A stretch of 47,458 bases of DNA, from NCBI GenBank assembly GCA_012799645.1, contig JAAZKV010000009.1, forward strand, positions 1-47,458, in the 5' to 3' direction. Positions 17,652-27,532 of the stretch are shown here, piece after piece. Position 1 is the stretch's first letter. Each line of letters begins with the position of its first letter. Both the position numbers and the translations under genes were made by a program. This stretch comes from Candidatus Iainarchaeum sp. (lineage in GTDB: Archaea > Iainarchaeota > Iainarchaeia > Iainarchaeales > JAAZKV01). The notes below the pieces were generated by a model that had not been told where the DNA came from, did no database searches, and saw nothing but the letters and a program-made list of their open reading frames with translations.

Positions 17652-19175
17652 ATGAATAGAGAATCGTTAGGAACAATTGTTTCTTCTATTGATGGTCCTT
17701 CTCCAAGTGTATTATCTTTTGTAGTGAATGAAGGCAAAGTGCATAAAGGGATGTTTATTGAACTTGATTATTCCGAAGGCACTATGGTTTGTTTGGTTGA
17801 AGATGTTATCAAAACCAATAGGTATTTTGAAAGACCTGATTCAGTAAAAACAATTGGTTCGGAACTTGAAAAAAATTTTCCAGTTAGTGATTGGGAGTTT
17901 TTGTTAGGTAAAGCTAGACCTCTTGGTGTTTTTGTTGAAAGTAGTGGAAATATTCAACGCTCAACTTTCCCCCCTTCTCCGGGCACAAAAGTTTTCAAAG
18001 CAAAGGATGAGAATTTAAAAAAATTTTTAGCTCTTCAAGAAAATGGGTTGCATTTGGGTTCTATTAATTTCCACGATGTGTTATTGAAAGTAAATTTATC
18101 AAAACTTTTACAAAAACATTTAGCCGTTCTCGCAATGAGTGGGGCTGGTAAGAGTTATTGTGTTTCTGTTCTTTTAGAAGAATTGTTGTTAAGAAAAAAA
18201 GAAGATGGGCAAATTGCAGTAATTGTTTTTGACACTCACGGAGAATACACTTGTTTTGGAGAATCAGCAAATTCTCCTTACAAAGATTTTTCAAGTGTCA
18301 CAAAAGTTATTGATGCTTCTAAAATAAAAATTGCTTCTTCAAAATTAACTCCTTGGATGATATCAAATATTTTGCCTGATTTGTCCGCTCCTCAAAAAAG
18401 AGAATTGTCAAGTATTATTTCTCGTCTTTCAAACGAAATGAAAAGCGGGGTTGGTCCGTTTGATTTATCCGCGGTGAGAGCAGAGTTGGGAGTTTCACAA
18501 AACCAAAAAACCGCTGAAACTCTTTTAGGAATTTTGTCAGAGATTGAGGATTTGGATTTGTTTTCAAAAATAGATTATCCTGCTGTTAGTGATATTGCAA
18601 AACCTGGTCAGTTGTGTGTTATTGATTTGAGTAAAGTTATTTCTGATAAAAAGAAACAAATAATTGTTTCATATTTTTCAAACAAATTATTTAATGATAG
18701 GAGACAAAAAAGAATTCCTCCATTCGCGTTATTTGTGGAAGAGGCACACAATTTTATTCCCGAAACCACAAGTAAAGGGGTCGCAATTGCAAAAGCAACA
18801 TTAAGAACAATTGCAAGAGAGGGGAGAAAATTCGGAGCAGCATTAGTGGTTATTTCTCAAAGGCCAAAAAGATTGGACACTACAACTCTTGCGAATTGTA
18901 ACACAAATATTATTCTAAGAATAACCAATCCTTATGATTTGGATCACATTAAGCAAAGTAGTGAGGGTCTTGATCAATCCAGCATTAATTCAATTTCATC
19001 ACTTAGAGTGGGTGAAGCATTAATTGTTGGAGAAGCAATAGGTGCTCCGACTTTTTTTAAAGTTAGGTTAAGAACTTCCCAACCAAGCAAACACGAAGTC
19101 ACTTTAGAAGAAGCAGCTAAAAGATTTAGTGAACAAAAACAAAAAAACGAAGATGAACTTAGTTCATTTTTGTGA
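17652..19175 (+). CDS. herA: HerA-type bipolar DNA helicase (HAS-barrel ATPase)
   Basis: LAMSGAGKSYCVSVLLEELL, FVEEAHNFIPE, RTIAREGRKFGAALVVISQRPKRLD. ATG at 17652 (TTG at 17643 also possible). Confidence 0.93.
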   Translation: MNRESLGTIVSSIDGPSPSVLSFVVNEGKVHKGMFIELDYSEGTMVCLVEDVIKTNRYFERPDSVKTIGSELEKNFPVSDWEFLLGKARPLGVFVESSGNIQRSTFPPSPGTKVFKAKDENLKKFLALQENGLHLGSINFHDVLLKVNLSKLLQKHLAVLAMSGAGKSYCVSVLLEELLLRKKEDGQIAVIVFDTHGEYTCFGESANSPYKDFSSVTKVIDASKIKIASSKLTPWMISNILPDLSAPQKRELSSIISRLSNEMKSGVGPFDLSAVRAELGVSQNQKTAETLLGILSEIEDLDLFSKIDYPAVSDIAKPGQLCVIDLSKVISDKKKQIIVSYFSNKLFNDRRQKRIPPFALFVEEAHNFIPETTSKGVAIAKATLRTIAREGRKFGAALVVISQRPKRLDTTTLANCNTNIILRITNPYDLDHIKQSSEGLDQSSINSISSLRVGEALIVGEAIGAPTFFKVRLRTSQPSKHEVTLEEAAKRFSEQKQKNEDELSSFL

Positions 19176-19337
19176 TTTTGTGTGTATTATTTTTTCAATT
19201 TTTTTTATTTGTTTTTAATTTTTTGTTTTTCGTTTTTTTTTAATTTACATTTTCTAATTTTTAGAATTTTGCCCCATTTTTAACCACCGGCATTGCACTT
19301 GTGGAGTGTATTTAAATACCCAAATTTGTTTACTCAT

Positions 19338-20852
19338 ATGGTAAATAATATTTTTTCACAAAATAAGAGTGGTGTGCTGGGTAATGTTCTTTACTTAACC
19401 AATGTTACTTATGTTGATTCAAAAAGAGAGGTTTTGGCAGAGTTTTCAAATAAATTTGATAAAAAAGTAGAGAGGTACAAATTTTTTCCATTCATTTTGC
19501 TTCCAAAATCAATTGATGGGGAGAAACTAAAAGAACTTCTCCTTTCATTTTCTTTCAAATTTTTTAGTTTGCAAGAGAAAGAAAATTATTTTTCATTACA
19601 AAGCACTTCTTTTGTGGAGTTAAAAAAAATAGTTAGTGTTTTGAGTAAGTGTTTTGGAAAACTTCCACTAGTTTTAGAACCGGAGCGTCAATTTTTAATA
19701 GAAAAAAATTGGAGTTATTTTGATTCTTTTCTGTATTTTGAAAACTCTTTAATAAAAGTTGATTCTTTTTCTAAAGATGTTAGTTTTTCAGTACTGCCAG
19801 AAATACCTTTTGTTGAGGCAATGAAAATAAATCAAGAGGAAGCAACTTTTTTTGTTAATCAAGCAGTGTTATCAAATATTTTAAAAATCCCAATAAATTT
19901 AGTTCCGAAAAATAAACAAGATCAAGAAGAAATTTTTTTAGAAAACATTTTTTTCAAAAATGCTGAATTTGTTTCTTGGGAAAAAGAAAATTTTGTTAAA
20001 ACAAAAAATTTCACTCCTTTTGGTTATTTTGATAATTTTTCTTCAATAGATTTTTCTCCAGTGTGGGTTGAATTGTTTTCAAAAAAATTTTTCAATATTG
20101 GTCCAGAAACAAAAAATTGTTCTTGTTGTAAACCCTTCACTCTTGAAGATAAAAATTTACTTCCTTCTTCACTAATTGAAGTAAAATTTATTGAAAGTGA
20201 TTTCTTCTTTGAATCCTCTTCGCCAAATTTTGCTCAAGAATTTCACTTTAATCACAAAGATAAATTAGAGAGGGAGCAAAAAAAGAAAGAATTTTTTTTA
20301 AAACACTACCCTGTTGGTCCTTTTAGTTCGGGTCAAGTTGAAAAAGTTCCTTTACTTGATGCAAAGAAATTATTAGAAGAGGGGGTTGTTGAGTTAGGTT
20401 CAAATCATTTAGTTGATTGGTTTTGTTTGAATAAAGAAAGTTTTTTTAGTAAAGAATTATCAAGTTTTAGTGAAAAATTAAAAGGGTTTGAGGAGTTTTC
20501 AAAAAATAATCAACAAAGTTTGTTTGTTTCTTCTTTTGAATTTTTTTTTGCAGAGTTTTTTATAAAAAATTTTAGTGAATTAGTTGCAGAGATTCCTTTC
20601 CAATTAATGAATAAGGGTTCAAAATTTCATTCAGTTTCTTTAGCAAAAACAATTATTAGTATCCAAGAATCAACTTTGTTCAAATTTAAAGAGTTTTCAG
20701 AAAAAGAGGGGTACAGGGTTTTGCACACAAATAATAGGGGGGCGTATGTTAAGGGTTTTTCTTCTTTAACTCTTGCAAAAAAATTCTCTAGTTCTCTTGC
20801 CCTTCCAATTCCAAAAATAAGGTCTTTTGCCAAAAACTCCAAATTAACTTAA
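19338..20852 (+). CDS. Large protein of unknown function, Phe-rich, with CxCC motif
   Basis: Start placed at ATG 19338 (MVNNIFSQNKSGVLGNVLYLTNVTYVD...) because TATA-like tttaaata lies about 24 bp upstream; no recognised family. Confidence 0.75.
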   Translation: MVNNIFSQNKSGVLGNVLYLTNVTYVDSKREVLAEFSNKFDKKVERYKFFPFILLPKSIDGEKLKELLLSFSFKFFSLQEKENYFSLQSTSFVELKKIVSVLSKCFGKLPLVLEPERQFLIEKNWSYFDSFLYFENSLIKVDSFSKDVSFSVLPEIPFVEAMKINQEEATFFVNQAVLSNILKIPINLVPKNKQDQEEIFLENIFFKNAEFVSWEKENFVKTKNFTPFGYFDNFSSIDFSPVWVELFSKKFFNIGPETKNCSCCKPFTLEDKNLLPSSLIEVKFIESDFFFESSSPNFAQEFHFNHKDKLEREQKKKEFFLKHYPVGPFSSGQVEKVPLLDAKKLLEEGVVELGSNHLVDWFCLNKESFFSKELSSFSEKLKGFEEFSKNNQQSLFVSSFEFFFAEFFIKNFSELVAEIPFQLMNKGSKFHSVSLAKTIISIQESTLFKFKEFSEKEGYRVLHTNNRGAYVKGFSSLTLAKKFSSSLALPIPKIRSFAKNSKLT

Positions 20853-20929
20853 TTTGTCCATTTTTTTCTCTTTTTAGCTACTTTTTTAAACCTTGTCTTG
20901 ACAATATTTATTATTGAGTTGGTGAGTGT

Positions 20930-21139
20930 ATGTCTCGATTAACAAGATTTGAATTAACAAGAGTTTTATCAGCTAGATCTTTACAATTATCTTTAGGGGC
21001 ACCTCCTTTGGTTAAAAAAGTAAAAGAATTATCAATGCTTGAAGTTGCAGAAAAAGAGTATAAAGAAAAAGTACTTCCTTTGAGTGTTTTAAGAAAATAC
21101 CCTAATGGAGTAGTTAAGAGAGTTGAATTATTTAATTAA
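20930..21139 (+). CDS. rpoK: DNA-directed RNA polymerase subunit K (Rpb6/omega family)
   Basis: LTRFELTRVLSARSLQLSLGAPPLVK...VLPLSVLRKYPNG. Confidence 0.9.
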   Translation: MSRLTRFELTRVLSARSLQLSLGAPPLVKKVKELSMLEVAEKEYKEKVLPLSVLRKYPNGVVKRVELFN

Positions 21140-21164
21140 TTTTATAATTTTTAGGTGAACAAAA

Positions 21165-21371
21165 ATGGGTAAATCAGTTTCAAAAGTTTTGAAGTACAAA
21201 GGCGAAGTACTATTAAGAGAGTTTCCGGAAAAATTCGGAAAAAATTTTGAACAAAACAAAAAAGAATTATCTTTAATGGAACTTGGTTTATCAAAAACAA
21301 CAAGAAATATTGTTGCTGGTTACATTGTAAGATTGGCTAAAAGAAAAGAAAAAGAACAACTAAAAAAATAA
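21165..21371 (+). CDS. rps17e: Ribosomal protein S17e
   Basis: KYKGEVLLREFPEKFGKNFEQNKKELSL...SKTTRNIVAGYIVRLAKR. Confidence 0.82.
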   Translation: MGKSVSKVLKYKGEVLLREFPEKFGKNFEQNKKELSLMELGLSKTTRNIVAGYIVRLAKRKEKEQLKK

Positions 21372-21496
21372 AATTTTCTTTTTTACAATCATCTATTTTT
21401 TTTGTATTTTTTTTATTTTATTTTTTTTATTTTATTTTTTTAAGTTTTATTTTTTAATTTTTATTTTTGTATTTTTTTTGAACAATTATTATTTTT

Positions 21497-23560
21497 TTAG
21501 ATGAATTTTTTTATTTCTGTTTTTGTTGCCTCATCAAGATTTTTATCCCTGTAAAGTAAGTATAAGTTACTTGATGCTGCTTCTTCAAGTTGTTTATCGT
21601 GTGTGATAATGAATATTTGTTCTACTAGTTTTGGCATTTCTTCACGCAACATTTCGCTTAGTTTTGAAACAGAGTTTGCATCAAGGTTGTGTGTTGGTTC
21701 ATCAAGTATTAACATTGAAAGATTTTTTGTAAGCACTAGTGCGAAAGCCATTCTTATGCAAAGTGCAGCAGCACTTCTCTCTCCTCCTGAAAGAATTCCT
21801 TCTACTCTCACCCATTCTCCTCCACGAGTGAGTACAACTAAATCATATCCATCTTCAACAATCGAGAGTTTTGCATCAGTATAATCTTTGTAAGGATAAA
21901 TTTTTTCCCAAATATCGCTCATAGCGCTATTTATGGTTTCTATCATTTCTTTTCTCAATTCAATTTGGGTAGCAATTAGACAATTACTAAAAACCCCGAG
22001 GTTTTTTGCAGCTTCCTCTTTTTGATTTATTTCGTTTTCATTTTTTTCAATATTTTTTCTTATTTGGTTAATTTTTTCAATATTGTTTTCAAGAGTTTTT
22101 TTCAATTCGCTTTTTGAAGATATTTCATTTTGAGCAAGTTTCATTTTATTATCTTCTTTGAAATATTTTTCTTTAAGTTCTTCCACTAATTTTTTATCAA
22201 AATTTAGTTCTTTTATTTGTTTTTCAATTAATGGTAGATTTAAATTTAATTCAACCAATTTTTTTCTCTTTTCCTCGATTTCTTTTATTTCTTTTAGTAA
22301 AGTTTCTTGTGAATAGTTTTCTTTTTTTAACAAATCAATGTTTTTTTCTATTTCTTTTTTTTCTATTTCTTTTTCTTCAACATTTTTTTTGAGTTCAATT
22401 AGTTCTTTTTCTTTTTTTTCTTTTTCAATTGTATGTGTTTGCATTTTTTTGTTTCTTTCTTCAATTATTTTGGTTTTGTGACTTTCTTCAAGTTTTTGTT
22501 TACAGGTTGGACAATTTCCTTCTAGTGCAGAAATTTCTTTAATTTCTTTTTCAATAGAGTTTATTTGAAACACTATTACTTTTCTTTCTTCAGAAAGCGC
22601 TAATATTTTTTCATTAATTGTTTTTATTTCTTTTTCAATTTTTTCTTTTTCATTAATTTTTTTTGTTATTTCTTCTTTTGTTTTTTTAATTGTGTCATTT
22701 ATTTCATTTTCATTTGTTTCTTTTTCATTTATTTCTTTTGTTTTTTTTAGCTCTTCATTTATTTGTTCAATTTTTGTTTTGGTTTTTATTAATTCATTAT
22801 TTAGTTCAGTGTGTGTTTTTTCTTTCTCTGCTTCTTTTTTGTATTCTTTTTCGCTACTTTCCATATTTTTTTTAGTTTGAATTAATTTTTCCCCAATTTC
22901 TTTTAATTGTATTTCTATTTCTTTTATTTGTTCAAGTATTTTTTCTTCTTCATAATTTTTGAGAATGTTTTTTTGTTGTTCTAAAAATTCTTTTGCTGTT
23001 TTGTTTTCTTTTGTTATTTCATTTTGAAGTGTTGTTGAATATTTTCGCGCGTTTTCGTATTTTTCTAATTGTAATAATTCATCAAATTTTTTTTTTCTTT
23101 CTCCTGGCGATAATTTTAGAAAAAAATCTAATTCATTTTGTTCAGCATATACTGCGCGTGAAAATATTTCATAATCCATTCCTAGTATTTTTTCAATTCT
23201 TTCATTCACATCTTTTTGTTTTGGCCCTGCAATTAATTTTCCATTTTCATGCAATTTTGCTTCGTTTGTTCCATCAAGTTTGATTATTCTTTCTACTTTG
23301 TAATTATTTTTCTCTTTGTTGAATGTTAATTTTATTTCTGATGTTTCTGATTGGTTTGGTTTATTTTTTATTATTTCTTTTAAAGCAACACTCCTATTTT
23401 TTAGTCCTGGGAATGTTCCAAATAGTGCGTAGGTTATTGCATTCACTATGGAACTTTTTCCACTCCCCATTACTCCAATTATTACATTAGTTCCTTTTTC
23501 AAAATCAAGAGTGGTGTTTGAGTGTGTTCTCCAATTTGTTAATTCTAAACTAGTTATCAT
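21497..23560 (-). CDS. rad50: Rad50-like SMC-family ATPase
   Basis: MITSLELTNWRTHSNTTLDFEKGTNVIIGVMGSGKSSIVNAI, zinc hook CPTCKQKL, LSGGERSAAALCIRMA, LILDEPTHNLD. Confidence 0.92.
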   Translation of the reverse strand: MITSLELTNWRTHSNTTLDFEKGTNVIIGVMGSGKSSIVNAITYALFGTFPGLKNRSVALKEIIKNKPNQSETSEIKLTFNKEKNNYKVERIIKLDGTNEAKLHENGKLIAGPKQKDVNERIEKILGMDYEIFSRAVYAEQNELDFFLKLSPGERKKKFDELLQLEKYENARKYSTTLQNEITKENKTAKEFLEQQKNILKNYEEEKILEQIKEIEIQLKEIGEKLIQTKKNMESSEKEYKKEAEKEKTHTELNNELIKTKTKIEQINEELKKTKEINEKETNENEINDTIKKTKEEITKKINEKEKIEKEIKTINEKILALSEERKVIVFQINSIEKEIKEISALEGNCPTCKQKLEESHKTKIIEERNKKMQTHTIEKEKKEKELIELKKNVEEKEIEKKEIEKNIDLLKKENYSQETLLKEIKEIEEKRKKLVELNLNLPLIEKQIKELNFDKKLVEELKEKYFKEDNKMKLAQNEISSKSELKKTLENNIEKINQIRKNIEKNENEINQKEEAAKNLGVFSNCLIATQIELRKEMIETINSAMSDIWEKIYPYKDYTDAKLSIVEDGYDLVVLTRGGEWVRVEGILSGGERSAAALCIRMAFALVLTKNLSMLILDEPTHNLDANSVSKLSEMLREEMPKLVEQIFIITHDKQLEEAASSNLYLLYRDKNLDEATKTEIKKFI

Positions 23561-23694
23561 AATTTAGTTTTGGTTGAAAATAAATAAAAAATAGTACTAC
23601 TATTTGAAAATATTGTAAATATTTGTAATTACTATTATTTGTTAATTTATGGTGTTGTTCATTTTTTTTGTTGATTTTAATTAGTTTGTTTTGC

Positions 23695-23952
23695 TTAAAT
23701 TAGTGTCATCATATCTACTTCTACTTGGTTGATTCCGGGTATTTTTTTAATTGTTTCTTCAAGTTTTGGTAGTGCTCCGTCAGTTTTGTCAGGGATAACA
23801 TACCCGACTTTTATTATTTCAATCCCAAAACCTATTGGTTCTCTTTTAAGATCCCTAAATGCTCCTTCTTTTACTTCTTTTAGAGCGTTAGATACACTAT
23901 CTATATTTTCTGGGTCAGAAAATACTTTGAATACCACCATTGCGTTTCCCAT
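23695..23952 (-). CDS. Translation elongation factor 1-beta
   Basis: KREPIGFGIEIIKVGYVIPDK...LEETIKKIPGINQVEVDMMTLI. Confidence 0.92.
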   Translation of the reverse strand: MGNAMVVFKVFSDPENIDSVSNALKEVKEGAFRDLKREPIGFGIEIIKVGYVIPDKTDGALPKLEETIKKIPGINQVEVDMMTLI

Positions 23953-24006
23953 TCATATCACTTTTTTTTAATAAAATAATTAAAATTCGTTTTTATAATT
24001 GTTAAA

Positions 24007-24162
24007 TTAAGGTCCTACAAATCCGCATTCTTTGCAAGTGTATGTTTTTGTTGTCATTTTACAATGATCGCAGCGTATTATTGTTGTTTTTCCACATTCT
24101 GGACACTTGAATTCAGTTTTTGAATCAGTTACTATTTTGTTACAAGTTGTGCAAGTCTTCAT
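24007..24162 (-). CDS. Small Zn-ribbon RNA-binding-like protein
   Basis: MKTCTTCNKIVTDSKTEFKCPECGKTTIIRCDHCKMTTKTYTCKECGFVGP*; four CxxC pairs; next to EF1-beta as in many archaea; absent from the ORF track (51 aa). Confidence 0.88.
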   Translation of the reverse strand: MKTCTTCNKIVTDSKTEFKCPECGKTTIIRCDHCKMTTKTYTCKECGFVGP

Positions 24163-24302
24163 TTTTCCTCACCAATGCCATTTTTATACTATTATTAATA
24201 GAATATTTTTATTCACTAACCTTTAAAAAGGTTCTTTGAAGGATTCTTTTTTGGATCAAAAAAGAGTGTTTTTTGAGGGGAGAGCAGATAGTATAGTTTG
24301 TT

Positions 24303-24394
24303 GGGCCCGTCTGCTAATGGATTAAGCGGCGAGACTTCGGACAATTTTTTTTGAAAGATATCTCGAGATGGGGGTTCGATTCCCTCCGGGCCCG
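24303..24394 (+). tRNA. tRNA-Arg(TCG) with about 19-nt intron at 37/38
   Basis: gggcccg tc tgctaatggattaagcg g cgaga cttcgg[acaattttttttgaaagat]a tctcg agat ggggg ttcgatt ccctc cgggccc g. Confidence 0.85.
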
Positions 24395-24475
24395 TTGTTT
24401 AATTGTTTATTCACGGTTTTTTTGTTGTGTTAATTTTTTTATTATTTCTTTTGTTTTTATTTTTGTTTTTGTTGT

Positions 24476-25843
24476 TTATTCAAATATTTCTTTTCCTTTT
24501 ATGTATCGTGTTAGGTATTCAGCAAATTCTCCTTTGTAGTGTTTTATTATTTCTTTTTCATCAAGGACTTTTGCTTTTTTGCAAAAGATTTGTAGTGCTT
24601 CTTTTTCTTGTTTTTGCATTTTTTTCAAAAAGTTTTCTAATACTTTTTTGCTTTGTGTTTCTTTTCTTTCAATATCAATTGTGATTCTCCCATCTTTTAT
24701 GTATGGTCCTGCTACAATTTTTCTTTTTTTGTCAAGGAATTTTTTAGAATTTTCTTTATCAGTGGCGTGTGGTCCGGTAATTGTTTTTATTTTTTGAAGA
24801 TTTTTTTCTCTTAAAGTGAATATGAACACAATTTCTTTTTCGTCACTCCACAAGTGGCTTCTTTCTACAATAAAATCGTGTTCTTTTAAGTGTGTTTCAC
24901 TTTTTTTCAAAAATCTTCTTAATTGTCCCCAAAATAAATCAGGGAGTATTTTTTTTGGAAAAATTGATTTTATTGCGATTAGTTCTCTTTTTTCTAATTC
25001 GTTTTTTAATTCTTTTTTTGTTAATTTTTTTGTTTTTTCTTTAAAAAAGAATTTTTCGTTGGGGTTTCCTAAAAATCTTTTTGCTGCGTATACTAATCTT
25101 TGGAATTGTTCATTGGATAGTGCTGAAGCTACATTTCTGTGTGCATCAACAGGATCAATTATTATTAGTGGTGCTCCTTTGAATTGTTCTGCGTGTTTTT
25201 CTTTTGCATTTTCAAAAAGTATTATTTTTCCTTTGTTCCATTTGGATATTTCTTTGATTGCGTTTTCAAAAGTTTCGTAATGAATAATTAGTAGTTCTAG
25301 TGCATACCCTGGCATTGAACAATTTTTTAGATCTGCTCCGTACGCATCAATTCCTTTCATAAATTGTTTTAACAATCTCACTTCTTGTTTTTGTTTTTCT
25401 TTTATTTTGTTTAGTATGTATTTGTTGTGGAAGGGTGTTCTGTCCACAGCACTTTTTATTTCAGTTCCTGAATTTACTTTATAGCTTGGGACTATTTCTA
25501 CATCAAATCCTTTGTATATTCCCCTAATGTATGGGTGTTGTGAGTATGCTTTTTCCCATTTTTGTCCTTTGAATACCATTTTCCCTATTTTTAGTCCTTT
25601 TTTTTCTAGTTCTTTTTCGCTTAGTTCAGTATCAAACATTATGAACAAATCAAGATCTCTGTCATTTCGTAAGTGTGTGTCTCTTGCACTGCTTCCGCAC
25701 CAATTTACACAAGAGTGTCTTCCTTTGATTTTCATTATTTTTTCTTCTATTTCTTTGAATATTTTTTTTTCAAGATTTTTTTCTTTTTTTGTTGGTGTTA
25801 TTTGTTTTAACACTTTTTTGTATAATTTTTTCATAATTTTCAC
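24476..25843 (-). CDS. cca: Archaeal CCA-adding enzyme (class I tRNA nucleotidyltransferase)
   Basis: WCGSSARDTHLRNDRDLDLFIMF, GFDVEIVPSY, SAVDRTPFHNKYI. Confidence 0.95.
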   Translation of the reverse strand: MKIMKKLYKKVLKQITPTKKEKNLEKKIFKEIEEKIMKIKGRHSCVNWCGSSARDTHLRNDRDLDLFIMFDTELSEKELEKKGLKIGKMVFKGQKWEKAYSQHPYIRGIYKGFDVEIVPSYKVNSGTEIKSAVDRTPFHNKYILNKIKEKQKQEVRLLKQFMKGIDAYGADLKNCSMPGYALELLIIHYETFENAIKEISKWNKGKIILFENAKEKHAEQFKGAPLIIIDPVDAHRNVASALSNEQFQRLVYAAKRFLGNPNEKFFFKEKTKKLTKKELKNELEKRELIAIKSIFPKKILPDLFWGQLRRFLKKSETHLKEHDFIVERSHLWSDEKEIVFIFTLREKNLQKIKTITGPHATDKENSKKFLDKKRKIVAGPYIKDGRITIDIERKETQSKKVLENFLKKMQKQEKEALQIFCKKAKVLDEKEIIKHYKGEFAEYLTRYIKGKEIFE

Positions 25844-25898
25844 TCTATAATGAGTTATAATAAGTTTATTATACTTCTTTCTATATAAATGGTTTTGG

Positions 25899-27431
25899 AT
25901 GAGCTTTGCAGAGATTCGTTTAAAAAAGATTTTTGATTCTCCTTTGTGCGAAATTCACGAGGGCGTTTCTTACAATTTTTACGACGTTAAATTGGCACAA
26001 TTTTCTGAAATTGAACAAAAGTTTGCGAATTTATTAATTCGGTTGTTGCAAAGAAGCGGGTCATTTTTAGAATTTTCTAGTTATGATCTTCCTGATGGTT
26101 TTTCTGATGCGTTTAAAGGCGAATTAATCACTTTTGTTGAATCAAATGGGCTCGTGGATAGAGTTCCTTCAAACAGGGAATTTATTTTGGTTCTTGAAGT
26201 GTTGGCGAGATTAGTATCAAATATTTCTTTTATTTCAAACAAAACTGATTTTTGCGAGTATGTTTTACAAAACGCGATCGGTCTTAAACAATTAGCTTTT
26301 TTTTCTCTTGATGATGATTTGGAAGAATTAATGATTAATGGTCCTGAAAAGATTTTTGTTTTTCATAAAAAATTCGGGATGTGTAAATTAAATATTTCGT
26401 TGGATGAGAAATCAATTTTGGTTTTAATTAAACGTATTGCTTTTTCTTCTGGAAGACCTTTTGATTCAAAAAACCCTATTCTTGATACTCGTCTTCCTGA
26501 TGGTTCAAGAGTGAATGCGGTTCTTGGTAATTTATCAAAATTTGGTTTGTCTCTTACTGTTAGAAAATTTTCTCAAGTTCCTTTAACAGTTCTTGATTTG
26601 ATTGAGAATAGAACAATTTCTTCAGAACTCGCTGCATTTTTGTGGGTGATGGTTGATGGGGGTGGGAATTTCCAAAAAAATATTTTAATTGTTGGGGGTG
26701 CTGCTTCAGGTAAAACCACTTTGTTAAATGTTTTATCAAATTTTTCAAGACTTCACGAAAGAGTTGTTTCAATTGAAGATACTTTGGAAATTTCTTTATT
26801 ATCAAGAGATAATTGGGTTGCTTTGGAATCAAAGAATAGTGCTGATGATGAAATCACAATGGATGATTTGTTAAAAAATTCTTTAAGAATGCGTCCTGAT
26901 AGAATTATTGTTGGAGAGGTGAGGGGAAAAGAAGCGCTTACATTATTTACTGCAATGGATAATGGACACACGGGTTGTCTTGGAACAATTCACGCAAATA
27001 ATTCAAGAGAAGCTGTTGTGAAATTACAAGAACGTCCTTTTTTAGTTCCTTCAACAATGATTCCATTAGTTGATTTGATTATTGTTATTCAAAGATTTTA
27101 TTCAAAGGAACTTGGAATAAAAAGAAGAGTAACTGAAATTTCTGAAGTTTCAAGAATGGATAATAAAGTGTTGCTTGGAAATATTTATGATTTTGATGAA
27201 ACTTTAGATCAAGCAAAACGCACTGAAGTCCCAAGCAGAATTATGGATGTGTTATCAAATCAATTATTGGTGTCAAAAATTGATTTAAAAAAAGAGATTG
27301 ATACAAGAAAATTAATTCTTGAATGGATGATTAAAAAAGATATTAGAAAACCGAACGAAGTTTTAGAATTCATTCAAACATATTATTACAGGCCTGATAA
27401 GGTTTTACAAATGATAAAATCTAACAAATAG
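25899..27431 (+). CDS. Type II/IV secretion system (VirB11/PilT-like) ATPase, orphan
   Basis: IVGGAASGKTTLLNVLS, SIEDTLEIS, RMRPDRIIVGEVRGKEALTLFTAMDNGHTGCLGTIHAN. Confidence 0.9.
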   Translation: MSFAEIRLKKIFDSPLCEIHEGVSYNFYDVKLAQFSEIEQKFANLLIRLLQRSGSFLEFSSYDLPDGFSDAFKGELITFVESNGLVDRVPSNREFILVLEVLARLVSNISFISNKTDFCEYVLQNAIGLKQLAFFSLDDDLEELMINGPEKIFVFHKKFGMCKLNISLDEKSILVLIKRIAFSSGRPFDSKNPILDTRLPDGSRVNAVLGNLSKFGLSLTVRKFSQVPLTVLDLIENRTISSELAAFLWVMVDGGGNFQKNILIVGGAASGKTTLLNVLSNFSRLHERVVSIEDTLEISLLSRDNWVALESKNSADDEITMDDLLKNSLRMRPDRIIVGEVRGKEALTLFTAMDNGHTGCLGTIHANNSREAVVKLQERPFLVPSTMIPLVDLIIVIQRFYSKELGIKRRVTEISEVSRMDNKVLLGNIYDFDETLDQAKRTEVPSRIMDVLSNQLLVSKIDLKKEIDTRKLILEWMIKKDIRKPNEVLEFIQTYYYRPDKVLQMIKSNK

Positions 27432-27532
27432 TTTCTTTGTTATTTTTTGAATATTTTTTTTGAACAATTTTTGTTTTTTAAATTATTAATTTTTTGATTA
27501 TTTTTTATTTAGTTTTTTTTTATTTAGTTTTT

